Positions 34,618 to 44,312 of a stretch of DNA of 44,312 nt are shown here, in pieces. Numbering within the stretch: position 1 is the stretch's first letter; the number at the start of each line of letters is the position of its first letter. The stretch covers positions 28,220-72,531 of the forward strand of contig JAFFTF010000005.1 in the NCBI GenBank assembly GCA_022803075.1, in the 5' to 3' direction. The stretch comes from Micrococcales bacterium 31B. GTDB lineage: Bacteria > Actinomycetota > Actinomycetes > Actinomycetales > Dermabacteraceae. A program made the position numbers and the translations under genes. The notes under the pieces were generated by a model. That model had not been told where the DNA came from and ran no database searches. It saw only the letters and a list, made by a program, of their open reading frames with translations.

Positions 34618-36021
34618 GTGGCCGCTGAGTTGCGGGTGGAGCCCACGCCGATTCCCGGGCTGCTCGTCGTGCACCTGCCGGTACACGGCGACAACCGCGG
34701 GTGGTTCAAGGAGAACTGGAACCGGGCCAAGATGACGGCTCTCGGCCTGCCCGATTTCGGGCCCGTGCAGAACAACATTTCATTCAATGCCGAGCCCGGC
34801 GTGATTCGCGGCATGCACGCCGAGCCGTGGGACAAGTTCATCTCGGTCGCGTCGGGCCGCGTGTTCGGCGCGTGGGTCGACCTCCGCGAGGGCGACACCT
34901 TCGGCGCGGTGTTTACCCACGAGATCGGCCCCGACACAGCGATCTTCGTGCCGCGCGGCGTGGGCAACGGCTTTCAATGCCTCGAAGCGAACACCGCCTA
35001 CGCCTATCTCGTCAACGATCACTGGAGCCAAGACGCGGTCGCGCGCTACGCCTTCGTGAACCTCGCCGATGAGACCCTGAACATCGCGTGGCCACTGCCC
35101 ATCGACGAGTCGAAGCTCTCGCAGGCCGACATCGCCCACCCGCGGCTCGCGCAGGTCAAGCCGTTCGCGCGCGCCCGCTACGCCGTGATCGGCGCTCGCG
35201 GTCAGCTGGGTCGGGCCCTGATCGAGCGGCTCGGCGAGCGGGCCGTCGCCGTGGACCGCGATGAGCTCGACATCACCGACGCCGCCGCCGTCGCGGCGTT
35301 CGATTTCTCGCAGGTGCGGGGCATCCTTAACGCCTCGGGGTATACGCAGGTCGATGCGGCCGAAACCGATTCCGGACGCTCCGCGGCCTGGGCCATCAAC
35401 GCCACCGCCGTGGGCAGCCTGGCCCGCGCCGCCGCCGCGCATCGCCTACCCCTCGTGCATGTCTCGACCGATTATGTGTTCGCGGGCGACCAGGCCGACG
35501 TGACCCCCGAGGCGCCGCTGGCCCCGCGCGGCGTGTACGCGCAGTCGAAGGCCGCGGGCGAGCTCGCGGTGTCGAGCGCCCCCGGCAACTCCGTGGTGCG
35601 CACCAGCTGGCTCTACGGCGACGGCAATAACTTCGTGCGCACGATGGTGGGTCTCGCCGAGCGTGGCATTAAGCCGGGTGTCGTGGACGACCAGGTGGGC
35701 CGCCTCACCTACGCGGGTGACCTCGCCGATTTTCTGCTGCATCTGCTCGACAACCCGCAGCACGCGGGCACGTATAACTTCTCTAACGGCGGCGCGCCCG
35801 CCTCGTGGTGCGCGATCGCGCGTGAGGTGTTTCGCCTGAGCGGGGCGAACGCCGACGATGTCACCGCGGTCACGACCGACGAATACGGGGCTGGTAAGCA
35901 GCTCGCGCCGCGTCCGGCCCTCAGCAGTTTCAATCTCGACGCGGTGGCCGCCACCGGTTTCGACATTCCCGACCAGATGCAGCGCCTCGCCGAATATGTG
36001 GCCGCGCTGCGCATGGCCTAA
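34618..36021 (+). CDS. rmlCD: Bifunctional dTDP-4-keto-6-deoxyglucose 3,5-epimerase / dTDP-4-keto-rhamnose reductase
   Basis: 467 residues using GTG at 34618, two bases after rmlB; the longer frame from 34138 lies inside rmlB in another frame. Residues about 1-180 are the RmlC cupin: HLPVHGDNRGWFKENW, VQNNISFNAEPGVIRGMHAEPWDKFI (catalytic His after RGM) and VPRGVGNGFQCLE. Residues about 185-467 are RmlD, a short-chain reductase: YAVIGARGQLGRALIERLG, LNASGYTQVDAAE, VHVSTDYVFAGDQ, VYAQSKAAGELAV (Tyr-x3-Lys) and VVRTSWLYGDGNNFVRTM. It carries out the last two steps to dTDP-L-rhamnose on one chain. Such fusions are known in actinobacteria. The residues split here are for motif display only and the two halves share one continuous frame. 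Confidence 0.94.
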   Translation: MAAELRVEPTPIPGLLVVHLPVHGDNRGWFKENWNRAKMTALGLPDFGPVQNNISFNAEPGVIRGMHAEPWDKFISVASGRVFGAWVDLREGDTFGAVFTHEIGPDTAIFVPRGVGNGFQCLEANTAYAYLVNDHWSQDAVARYAFVNLADETLNIAWPLPIDESKLSQADIAHPRLAQVKPFARARYAVIGARGQLGRALIERLGERAVAVDRDELDITDAAAVAAFDFSQVRGILNASGYTQVDAAETDSGRSAAWAINATAVGSLARAAAAHRLPLVHVSTDYVFAGDQADVTPEAPLAPRGVYAQSKAAGELAVSSAPGNSVVRTSWLYGDGNNFVRTMVGLAERGIKPGVVDDQVGRLTYAGDLADFLLHLLDNPQHAGTYNFSNGGAPASWCAIAREVFRLSGANADDVTAVTTDEYGAGKQLAPRPALSSFNLDAVAATGFDIPDQMQRLAEYVAALRMA

Positions 36022-36030
36022 CAGAGACGT

Positions 36031-36037
36031 GAAGGAG
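36031..36037 (+). promoter_or_regulatory. Strong ribosome-binding site of rmlA
   Basis: GAAGGAG at 36031-36037 stands five bases before GTG at 36043 and fixes the rmlA start. It lies in the 21-bp gap after rmlCD, consistent with one transcript. Confidence 0.8.
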
Positions 36038-36042
36038 TCATC

Positions 36043-36915
36043 GTGAAGGGCATCATTCTCGCTGGAGGCACGGGTTCGCGACTGCACCCCATTACGCTCG
36101 CGATCAGCAAGCAGCTCATGCCGGTGTACGACAAGCCGATGATCTATTACCCGCTGTCGACGCTAATGCTGGCGGGCATTCACGAGATCCTGGTGATCAC
36201 TACGCCCCACGATCAGGAGCAGTTTCAGCGGCTGCTCGGCGACGGCTCGCAGCTGGGCGTCTCGATCTCCTACCAGCTGCAGGCGAGCCCCGATGGGCTC
36301 GCGCAGGCGTTCATTCTGGGTGAGGAGTTCATCGGCGACGACAAGGTGGCGCTCGTGCTGGGCGACAACATGTTCTACGGCCCCGGCCTGGGCACGCAGT
36401 TGCGCTCGTTTACCGACGTCGAGGGGGGCGCGATCTTCGGTTACTGGGTGCCCGAGCCACAGCAGTACGGAGTGGTCGAATTTGATGCCGACGGCAAGGC
36501 CATCTCGCTCGAAGAGAAGCCCGCACAACCCAAGAGCAACTACGCCGTGCCGGGGCTGTATTTTTACGACAACGACGTGGTCGAGATAGCGAAGTCGCTC
36601 AAGCCCTCGCCGCGGGGCGAGCTCGAAATCACCGACGTCAACCGCGTCTACCTCGAACGCGGCACCCTGCAGGTGGGCAAGCTGGGTCGGGGCACGGCCT
36701 GGCTCGACACCGGCACGATCAACGACCTGAACGAGGCCGCGAACTACATTCGCGCCGTCGAATCGCGGCAGGGTCTGAAGGTGGGCTGCCCCGAGGAGAT
36801 TGCGTGGCGGCTCGGGTTCATTGACGACGCGCGCCTGCGCGAGATTGCCGAGCCGCTGCGCAAGAGCGGGTACGGGGAGTACCTGCTCACGCTGCTGGCG
36901 CTCGAAGGCAAGTAA
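36043..36915 (+). CDS. rmlA: Glucose-1-phosphate thymidylyltransferase
   Basis: 290 residues from GTG at 36043 behind a perfect GAAGGAG. The nucleotidyltransferase signature [19 protein letters not shown] is at the N-terminus, followed by [50 protein letters not shown] (metal-binding Asp), [21 protein letters not shown] and [11 protein letters not shown]. The length is that of the short (RmlA) type. It makes dTDP-glucose from glucose-1-phosphate and dTTP, the first step of the rhamnose pathway completed by rmlB and rmlCD. Cotranscribed with them; the next gene begins three bases after its stop, at 36919. Confidence 0.96.
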   Translation: MKGIILAGGTGSRLHPITLAISKQLMPVYDKPMIYYPLSTLMLAGIHEILVITTPHDQEQFQRLLGDGSQLGVSISYQLQASPDGLAQAFILGEEFIGDDKVALVLGDNMFYGPGLGTQLRSFTDVEGGAIFGYWVPEPQQYGVVEFDADGKAISLEEKPAQPKSNYAVPGLYFYDNDVVEIAKSLKPSPRGELEITDVNRVYLERGTLQVGKLGRGTAWLDTGTINDLNEAANYIRAVESRQGLKVGCPEEIAWRLGFIDDARLREIAEPLRKSGYGEYLLTLLALEGK

Positions 36916-36918
36916 CGC

Positions 36919-38019
36919 ATGACGACCGCGTGGGCCGGTAGTGGTGCGTGGGCCGGTTATGGTGCGTGGGCGGGTTTTGGTGCGTGGGCGGGTAGCGATG
37001 TGGTGGAGGCGGCGGCGACGCAGCTTGGCCTCGCCGACCAGGGCGGCGGGCTGCCCGCGCTGCCGCTGCTACCGGGTCGCGGCGTGGGTGCAACTCTCGC
37101 GGAGCGCGCCCTCGTAGTCGCGGGCTTCGACGACGCGCTGCGCAGCGAATTGATGCCGTACGGATGGCGGCTCACGCACGGCGGGGCGGGCGCCGACGCC
37201 GTGCGCGCCCGCGACCTGCTGCTGCGCGACCTCGACGACCTCGCCATTGCCGCGCTGGGTTTCGAGGGTGACCTCGTGGTGCCGCTGCCGGGGCCGCTCG
37301 CGACGTGGGGTCGCGTGTATGGCCCCAAGGGCGAGCTGATTGTGGGCGATGCGGGCGCGGCGAGCGAGTTGTGCGATGCGCTGGCGCACGGGTACGGGGT
37401 GCTGTGTGCCGAGCTGGCGCGCCGCGTGCCGGGCGCGAGGCCGCGGCTCGTGCTCGACGAAACGGGCGCGTGCGCCGTGCTCGACGGTCGGTTGCAGACG
37501 GCGAGCGGGTATAAGTTTCACGCGCCCGCGTCGGAGCAGCGCGCGCTCGACGCGTGGCAGCGCTTCACGCGGGGGCTGCCGGGTTCTGGGGCCGGGTCTG
37601 ATACCGGGGCCGTCGTGTGGTGCGGGGAGCGCGACGCGGTGGAACGGCGCCTTTCGCTGCTGCGCCAGGGGCTGCGCGACGCCGAGTGGGCGGGGCTGGG
37701 CCTCGATCTCGGGGCGCCACTGAGCGCCGCAGCCTTCGAGGGGGTGGCCGAATTTTTGGACGCCGGGGGCACCCTCTGGGCTGGCCTCACGCCACCGGCG
37801 GGCCTGGGTGGCGCGCCCCTCGACACCCTGGCGGTCACGCGGTGCGGCTCGGTGTTGACCGATGCCGCGCACCGGGTTGGCCTGGATCGCGCGGCACTCG
37901 CGCGGGTGGTGGTGACGCCGCGGGGGCCCGCCGCCGCTGCGACGCCGGCCGCGGCTCGCGAGGCGCTCACTCTCACGCGGGACGTAGGGGAGTTCGTGCG
38001 GGAGTGGTCCGCGGGGTAG
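36919..38019 (+). CDS. MetE-like (cobalamin-independent methionine synthase family) protein with N-terminal repeats
   Basis: 366 residues from an ATG three bases after rmlA. I recognise it as the short MetE-like protein found beside ligA in actinobacteria (Rv3015c type). Features: GSDVVEAAATQLGL replaces the usual N-terminal G-x-x-P-G-T-D motif, then LPALPLLPGRGVGATL, VVPLPGPLATWGRVYGPKGE, RPRLVLDETGACAVLDGRLQ and TLWAGLTPPAGL. In the family the zinc-ligand motif reads V-H-C; here it is VVWCGERD (Trp234-Cys235), so the histidine is lost. Residues 4-26 consist of four AWAG hexapeptide copies, unusual for this family. Methyl-transfer activity is therefore doubtful and the cellular role is unknown. 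Confidence 0.72.
   Translation: MTTAWAGSGAWAGYGAWAGFGAWAGSDVVEAAATQLGLADQGGGLPALPLLPGRGVGATLAERALVVAGFDDALRSELMPYGWRLTHGGAGADAVRARDLLLRDLDDLAIAALGFEGDLVVPLPGPLATWGRVYGPKGELIVGDAGAASELCDALAHGYGVLCAELARRVPGARPRLVLDETGACAVLDGRLQTASGYKFHAPASEQRALDAWQRFTRGLPGSGAGSDTGAVVWCGERDAVERRLSLLRQGLRDAEWAGLGLDLGAPLSAAAFEGVAEFLDAGGTLWAGLTPPAGLGGAPLDTLAVTRCGSVLTDAAHRVGLDRAALARVVVTPRGPAAAATPAAAREALTLTRDVGEFVREWSAG
36928..36999 (+). repeat. 18-bp tandem repeat, four copies, at the start of the MetE-like gene
   Basis: Units at 36928, 36946, 36964 and 36982 each begin GCGTGGGC(C/G)GGT and encode A-W-A-G-[SYF]-[GD]. The last copy runs into the conserved GSDVVEAA segment, so the array looks like an expansion of the family's own first motif. 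It keeps the reading frame. Confidence 0.9.
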
Positions 38020-38061
38020 TTGGGGTGATGGGGAATGGTGCTTGCCGGGCGGGCGACGTAA

Positions 38062-41170
<3,109 letters not shown>

Positions 41171-41184
41171 TCTGCGCTCGACGC

Positions 41185-41225
41185 GCTCGGTCGCGCGCCT
41201 CGGTGCAAATGAGATGAGACCGAGC
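41185..41225. terminator. Possible bidirectional terminator between convergent genes
   Basis: GCTCGGTC at 41185-41192 pairs perfectly with GACCGAGC at 41218-41225 around a 25-base interior, between the GNAT and permease stops. The long loop and absent T-runs make it weak evidence for termination. Confidence 0.35.
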
Positions 41226-41251
41226 ATCGCGACGTCAGCACAGCACCGGCG

Positions 41252-42436
41252 CTACTCCCGAAGTGCAGAGGCCAGCTCAAAGCGCAGAGTCTTCAGGGCG
41301 GGAATCAAACCGCTCACGAGCGACGTGAAGAGTCCGAATGTGGCCGCCAAAATGACGGCCTGCCACGGAAACTCGGGCGCGTCGAAACCGGCGTCGGCGG
41401 GCAAAAGGGTCGGCACGGCACGTGAAATGGCCAGGTACGACACCACTATCGCCGCGCAGGTTGCGCCGAGCCCGATCACCACGGTGGAGGCGGTCACGCT
41501 GCTGATAACGCGGGTGCGCGTGGCACCCATGGCGCGGCGAATGGTGAAGTCGCGGGCACGCTCTCTGATTCCGGCGAGGCCCACGTTGACCATGCCGACG
41601 ATGGCCACGACGAGCCCCACGCCGGCCAGGGCCTGGAACGTTAGGCCGAGAACGGCCATGGATTCGCGCGTCTGGTCCGCCGTGTCGATTCGCGTTGGCG
41701 GTTCGCCGGCGACAGGGGTCAACGAGTTCGCCGCGTCCGCCATGAGTTGCTTGACGTAGGGCATGGCTTGCGGAGTGGACGTGCGGGCGAGAAGTACGGC
41801 GTCAGTCACGCTGGGCAGGAAGGGGTTGGCCGTCGCAAACGCGTCAACGCTGCCATAGGCGTACGGTTCGGATTGCCCGTCCGCGACCACGCCCACCACG
41901 TTGACCGCCGTCGCCGGAGTGATGCCCCACGAGAGTTGTAGTCGGGTGACGTGGGCTCCGAGGGCCTCCGCCAAGGACGTATTGACCACTACTTCTCCGG
42001 GATAGGGGTCGCTCGTCATCATGCGACCCGACACTAAAGGTAGACGCCTGATCTCGGGATATTCGGGGCCGATGAGCCTCACCTTAGTCACCTGATGTGC
42101 AGCGCCGGGTTGGAAGGTCGCGCCGGGCGCGTATTCCATGCTGTAGGTCAGCAGGACGCTTCCGGCGACACCGAGCGAGGGCCACTGAGATAGCTGGGCC
42201 TGCACGGCTTGGAGTCGGGCCTGGTCGAGTTCGACCCCCGCCAACGGCGCCTGCAGGGTAACGGCGCGGCCCACCTGTTGTTCACTGCGTGCCACGAGGG
42301 TGTCTGTGCCGACGCTCGACAGGGCCGCCGCGAGTATCAAGGACAGCATGGCGACGAAAAGCGCAATGAACGACAAGGTTGCGTTGAGGCGGTTACCGCG
42401 AATATCCCAGAGCAATTCGCGGCCGAAGGCGTTCAT
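41252..42436 (-). CDS. ABC transporter permease, MacB/FtsX type
   Basis: 394 residues using ATG at 42436, which overlaps the ATPase stop by ATGA; the open frame reaching 42856 lies within the ATPase gene in another frame. Residues about 18-42 are the first membrane helix (ATLSFIALFVAMLSLILAAAL). A large extracytoplasmic domain (about 45-265) is followed by three helices (about 275-300, 320-345, 360-385), including GMVNVGLAGIRERARDFTIRRAMGATRTRVI, the typical FtsX coupling region. Such permeases either export peptides and antibiotics or transmit force to envelope proteins. The cargo is unknown. It is the last gene of the leftward operon. Confidence 0.88.
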   Translation of the reverse strand: MNAFGRELLWDIRGNRLNATLSFIALFVAMLSLILAAALSSVGTDTLVARSEQQVGRAVTLQAPLAGVELDQARLQAVQAQLSQWPSLGVAGSVLLTYSMEYAPGATFQPGAAHQVTKVRLIGPEYPEIRRLPLVSGRMMTSDPYPGEVVVNTSLAEALGAHVTRLQLSWGITPATAVNVVGVVADGQSEPYAYGSVDAFATANPFLPSVTDAVLLARTSTPQAMPYVKQLMADAANSLTPVAGEPPTRIDTADQTRESMAVLGLTFQALAGVGLVVAIVGMVNVGLAGIRERARDFTIRRAMGATRTRVISSVTASTVVIGLGATCAAIVVSYLAISRAVPTLLPADAGFDAPEFPWQAVILAATFGLFTSLVSGLIPALKTLRFELASALRE

Positions 42437-43119
42437 GAGGTGCACCTGAAGACGCCGCGTGACAGCACGTACTGTTTCTCTGTCGCCTTGGCGACCTCCT
42501 CGTCGTGGGTGACAATCACGAGGGAGCATCCGACGTGCTGGACCGCCGCCAACAGCACGCGCATGACCGTTTCGGCGGTCTCCTGATCGAGGGCCCCCGT
42601 CGGCTCGTCGGCCAGCACGACCTTGGGCTCGCGAACCAGAGCGCGCGCGATGGCTACGCGCTGCTGTTCTCCGCCCGAGAGTTCGCGCGGCATGGCGGCA
42701 CCGCGATGCCCCAGCCCGAGTAGGTCGAGTGCCTGCTGCGAGCGCCTGCGGGATTCGCGGGCAGAAATGTCGCTCCGGTAGAGGAGCGGTAATTGACAAT
42801 TCTGCGCCACGTTCCAGGTGGGAATCAGGGAGTAGTTCTGAAAAACGTAGCCGCAATGTTCATTGCGAACACGTGAAAGGCGGGCGTCAGAAAGGGTCGA
42901 AGCCGACTCACCAGCCACAAAGACTTCTCCTGTCGAGGGGGGTGCGAGGAGGCCCATGATGCTGAGCATGGTGGATTTGCCGCTGCCGGATTGGCCCATG
43001 ATCGAGACCGATTCGCCGGCGCTGACCGAGAGGCTAACGTCGGTCAGAATGCGCAATTCACTCGCATCGGGCAGGGTGACGGTCTTCGTGATGTTGTCGA
43101 GTGTGAGCGAAGCCGTCAT
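42433..43119 (-). CDS. ABC transporter ATP-binding protein, MacB/LolD type
   Basis: 228 residues from ATG at 43119, overlapping the adaptor stop by four bases. All ATPase motifs are intact: Walker [11 protein letters not shown]-loop [10 protein letters not shown], signature [15 protein letters not shown], Walker [14 protein letters not shown] and the H-loop [11 protein letters not shown]. The [10 protein letters not shown] string and the short length put it in the MacB/LolD/FtsE group, which pairs with FtsX-like permeases. It powers the permease encoded next, with which it overlaps by ATGA, and very likely works with the HlyD-like adaptor. Confidence 0.94.
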   Translation of the reverse strand: MTASLTLDNITKTVTLPDASELRILTDVSLSVSAGESVSIMGQSGSGKSTMLSIMGLLAPPSTGEVFVAGESASTLSDARLSRVRNEHCGYVFQNYSLIPTWNVAQNCQLPLLYRSDISARESRRRSQQALDLLGLGHRGAAMPRELSGGEQQRVAIARALVREPKVVLADEPTGALDQETAETVMRVLLAAVQHVGCSLVIVTHDEEVAKATEKQYVLSRGVFRCTS

Positions 43120-43999
43120 TGTGACTCCAAGGCAGGTGGCACAGCGCTAATCGTGTCTCCCGCGTTTAGTCCCGAGGTGACCTGAATGAGATTGCCGTCT
43201 GTGGCGCCGAGCTCTACCCGAGTCGTCACGCTGTTGCCGTCTCGAATCAGCCCGACGACGCCGTTGTCTTGGCTGCCCATGACTGCGGTGCGTGGCACGA
43301 GAATCGCGTCGCTCACCTGCTCGGCGCGCAGGGCAACGAGACCGCTCGCCCCGTCCACACCCCTAATCTCAGGCGGCATCGCACACATGATCGAAATGGG
43401 TTGCTGGGATTGTGTAGCCGCGTCGGTGCCAGAGCCCTCGCCGCGCGAGGCCTGCAGTGGCGTGCAATCGAATGGCCAGGGCCATTGGTCAATAGGCCTT
43501 TCGCCCCGAGCGTTCCCGTCAAGGTCGTGTACGCGGAACTCCCATCGAGAGATGCCGCGAGCACGAACCCGGGGTACTTGCACTCGACTATGGGCAGGCC
43601 GGCGGGTAGGTTCGCGCCGCTTTGCAGCCACTTCGAGACTTCGCAGCGGGCGGGGGCCGTGACGGCCTTCTCGCCGCTCGTAAAGAGCGTCGACCCAGCC
43701 TCTACCACCTGACCGGGCTGCACTGCTGCGGGGGTCACGGTGCCGGGGTCTGGGTTGCTGACGGAAAACAGGGGCGATGCACTAACGCTTGCCTTCAGTG
43801 AGATGACGGGAGTGATGTCGCCACGTCGCACCTCGACGGGGGCTGCGGCGGGTGTGGCAGACACGGCTTCGCCATCAAGGGCGCCTGCCTGCTGACGAGA
43901 CGACAGCCAGTAGATGCCCAGGCCCACAATCAGGACCACGGCGAGCACCCAGATAACCGTGCGTTGGCGACTTATGGACGCTCCGGTGCCTCGTGCCAT
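43116..43999 (-). pseudogene. HlyD/MacA-like adaptor with a frameshift
   Basis: Two overlapping frames together make one protein. From ATG 43999 (AAGGGA upstream) come MARGTGASISRQRT, a membrane helix (about 14-32), a Pro/Ala linker, VEVRRGDITPVIS, the lipoyl-like strands VQPGQVVEAGSTLF and a stretch ending KGLLTNGP. The remainder continues in another frame: DCTPLQASRGEGSG, then ILVPRTAVMGSQDNGVVGLI and VELGATDGNLIQVTSGLNAGD. The shift falls near 43470-43490, beside GGCCCTGGCC. The total span is 884 bp, one short of a multiple of three, as a one-base deletion would give. It could be a sequencing error, a real knockout or phase variation. The intact protein would couple the ABC transporter to the cell surface. 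Confidence 0.75.
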
Positions 44000-44001
44000 G
44001 G

Positions 44002-44312
44002 CTACGATCCCTTTTTGCAATTAGAGGCCACGTCGTTTCGCAGCGGACCGGGGTCGCCGAGCTTCAACGACGACAAGATGGCGTCTATTGATTTCTTGGA
44101 GTCCGAGTCCATTGCAGTCTTGTAGGAGTACAAGGACGTGAATCCCGTAAGCTGAGTGAGGGCTTCTTGCTGAGCCGCGCCCTCTGAATTCAGATAGTGC
44201 TGTGACCAGGCGCACCACCACGCGCCGTCGGCATCGACTTTCCCGCTGCCGGGTTCGAAGATCGTGTCAGAGGAGTATTTCATGGCGGGGAACGTGGCCC
44301 CAGGTGGCAGGG
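44002..44312 (-). CDS. Hypothetical protein, N-terminus cut by window edge
   Basis: The frame stays open from the right edge to a stop at 44002, and the residues before the in-frame ATG at 44283 (LPPGATFPA) read like coding sequence, so the gene probably starts beyond the window. Visible: YSSDTIFEPGSGKVDADGAWWCAWSQHYL, a tryptophan/cysteine-rich core, then helices and a second cysteine near the end (NCKKGS). I do not recognise a named family. The next gene starts two bases after its stop, so it belongs to the ABC operon and may be an exported partner. Confidence 0.6.
   Translation of the reverse strand, partial: LPPGATFPAMKYSSDTIFEPGSGKVDADGAWWCAWSQHYLNSEGAAQQEALTQLTGFTSLYSYKTAMDSDSKKSIDAILSSLKLGDPGPLRNDVASNCKKGS

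Overview
The window is high-GC DNA from a Gram-positive actinobacterium. This is suggested by the GlgE maltosyltransferase, the fused RmlC-RmlD protein, the LCP-family wall-polymer ligase, frequent GTG/TTG starts, and the gene order fixA-fixB-iscS-mnmA-(MetE-like)-ligA, which I recall from mycobacteria and relatives. I cannot name a genus from the sequence. No rRNA, tRNA, CRISPR array, insertion sequence or phage gene was seen.

Layout. 1-3286 (minus): three tandem secreted endonuclease/exonuclease/phosphatase (EEP) paralogues; the first is cut by the window edge and the third carries a C-terminal repeat domain. 3558-9412 (plus): a three-gene surface-polysaccharide operon with visibly lower GC. 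It encodes an 827-residue protein joining an Asp2/XcbB-like hydrolase to a DUF6270 SGNH-like domain, a GT61 glycosyltransferase, and a probable degenerate relative of the first protein. 9467-20152 (minus): a wall-polymer cluster with a helical-repeat protein, two giant GT2 + CDP-glycerol glycerophosphotransferase fusions, one stand-alone glycerophosphotransferase and an LCP ligase. 20315-22318 (minus): a membrane protein that looks like an inactivated TAP-type hydrolase. 22442-27151 (minus): glgE-glgB, closed by a strong hairpin. 27352-28983 (minus): a membrane-embedded lipase-like protein.

29206-41170 (plus): electron-transfer flavoprotein genes, cysteine desulfurase, tRNA thiouridylase, a dTDP-rhamnose cassette (rmlB, rmlCD, rmlA), a MetE-like protein, ligA and a GNAT acetyltransferase. 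41252-44312 (minus): an ABC export operon (permease, ATPase, HlyD-like adaptor with a frameshift, and the end of an upstream unknown gene).

How it fits together. The GT2/glycerophosphotransferase fusions probably build a glycosylated polyol-phosphate polymer. GT61 may decorate it, and the Asp2-like/DUF6270 proteins may acylate or de-acylate it. LCP would link it to peptidoglycan, and the rml genes would supply dTDP-L-rhamnose. The desulfurase supplies sulfur to MnmA for tRNA wobble thiolation. The most novel material is the 3.6-9.4 kb operon with its active and degenerate DUF6270 pair, the predicted pseudo-hydrolase, the repeat-bearing GlgB and MetE-like proteins, and the insertion of the rhamnose cassette into a housekeeping neighbourhood. 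All functional statements are from motif recognition by eye; no search was run.
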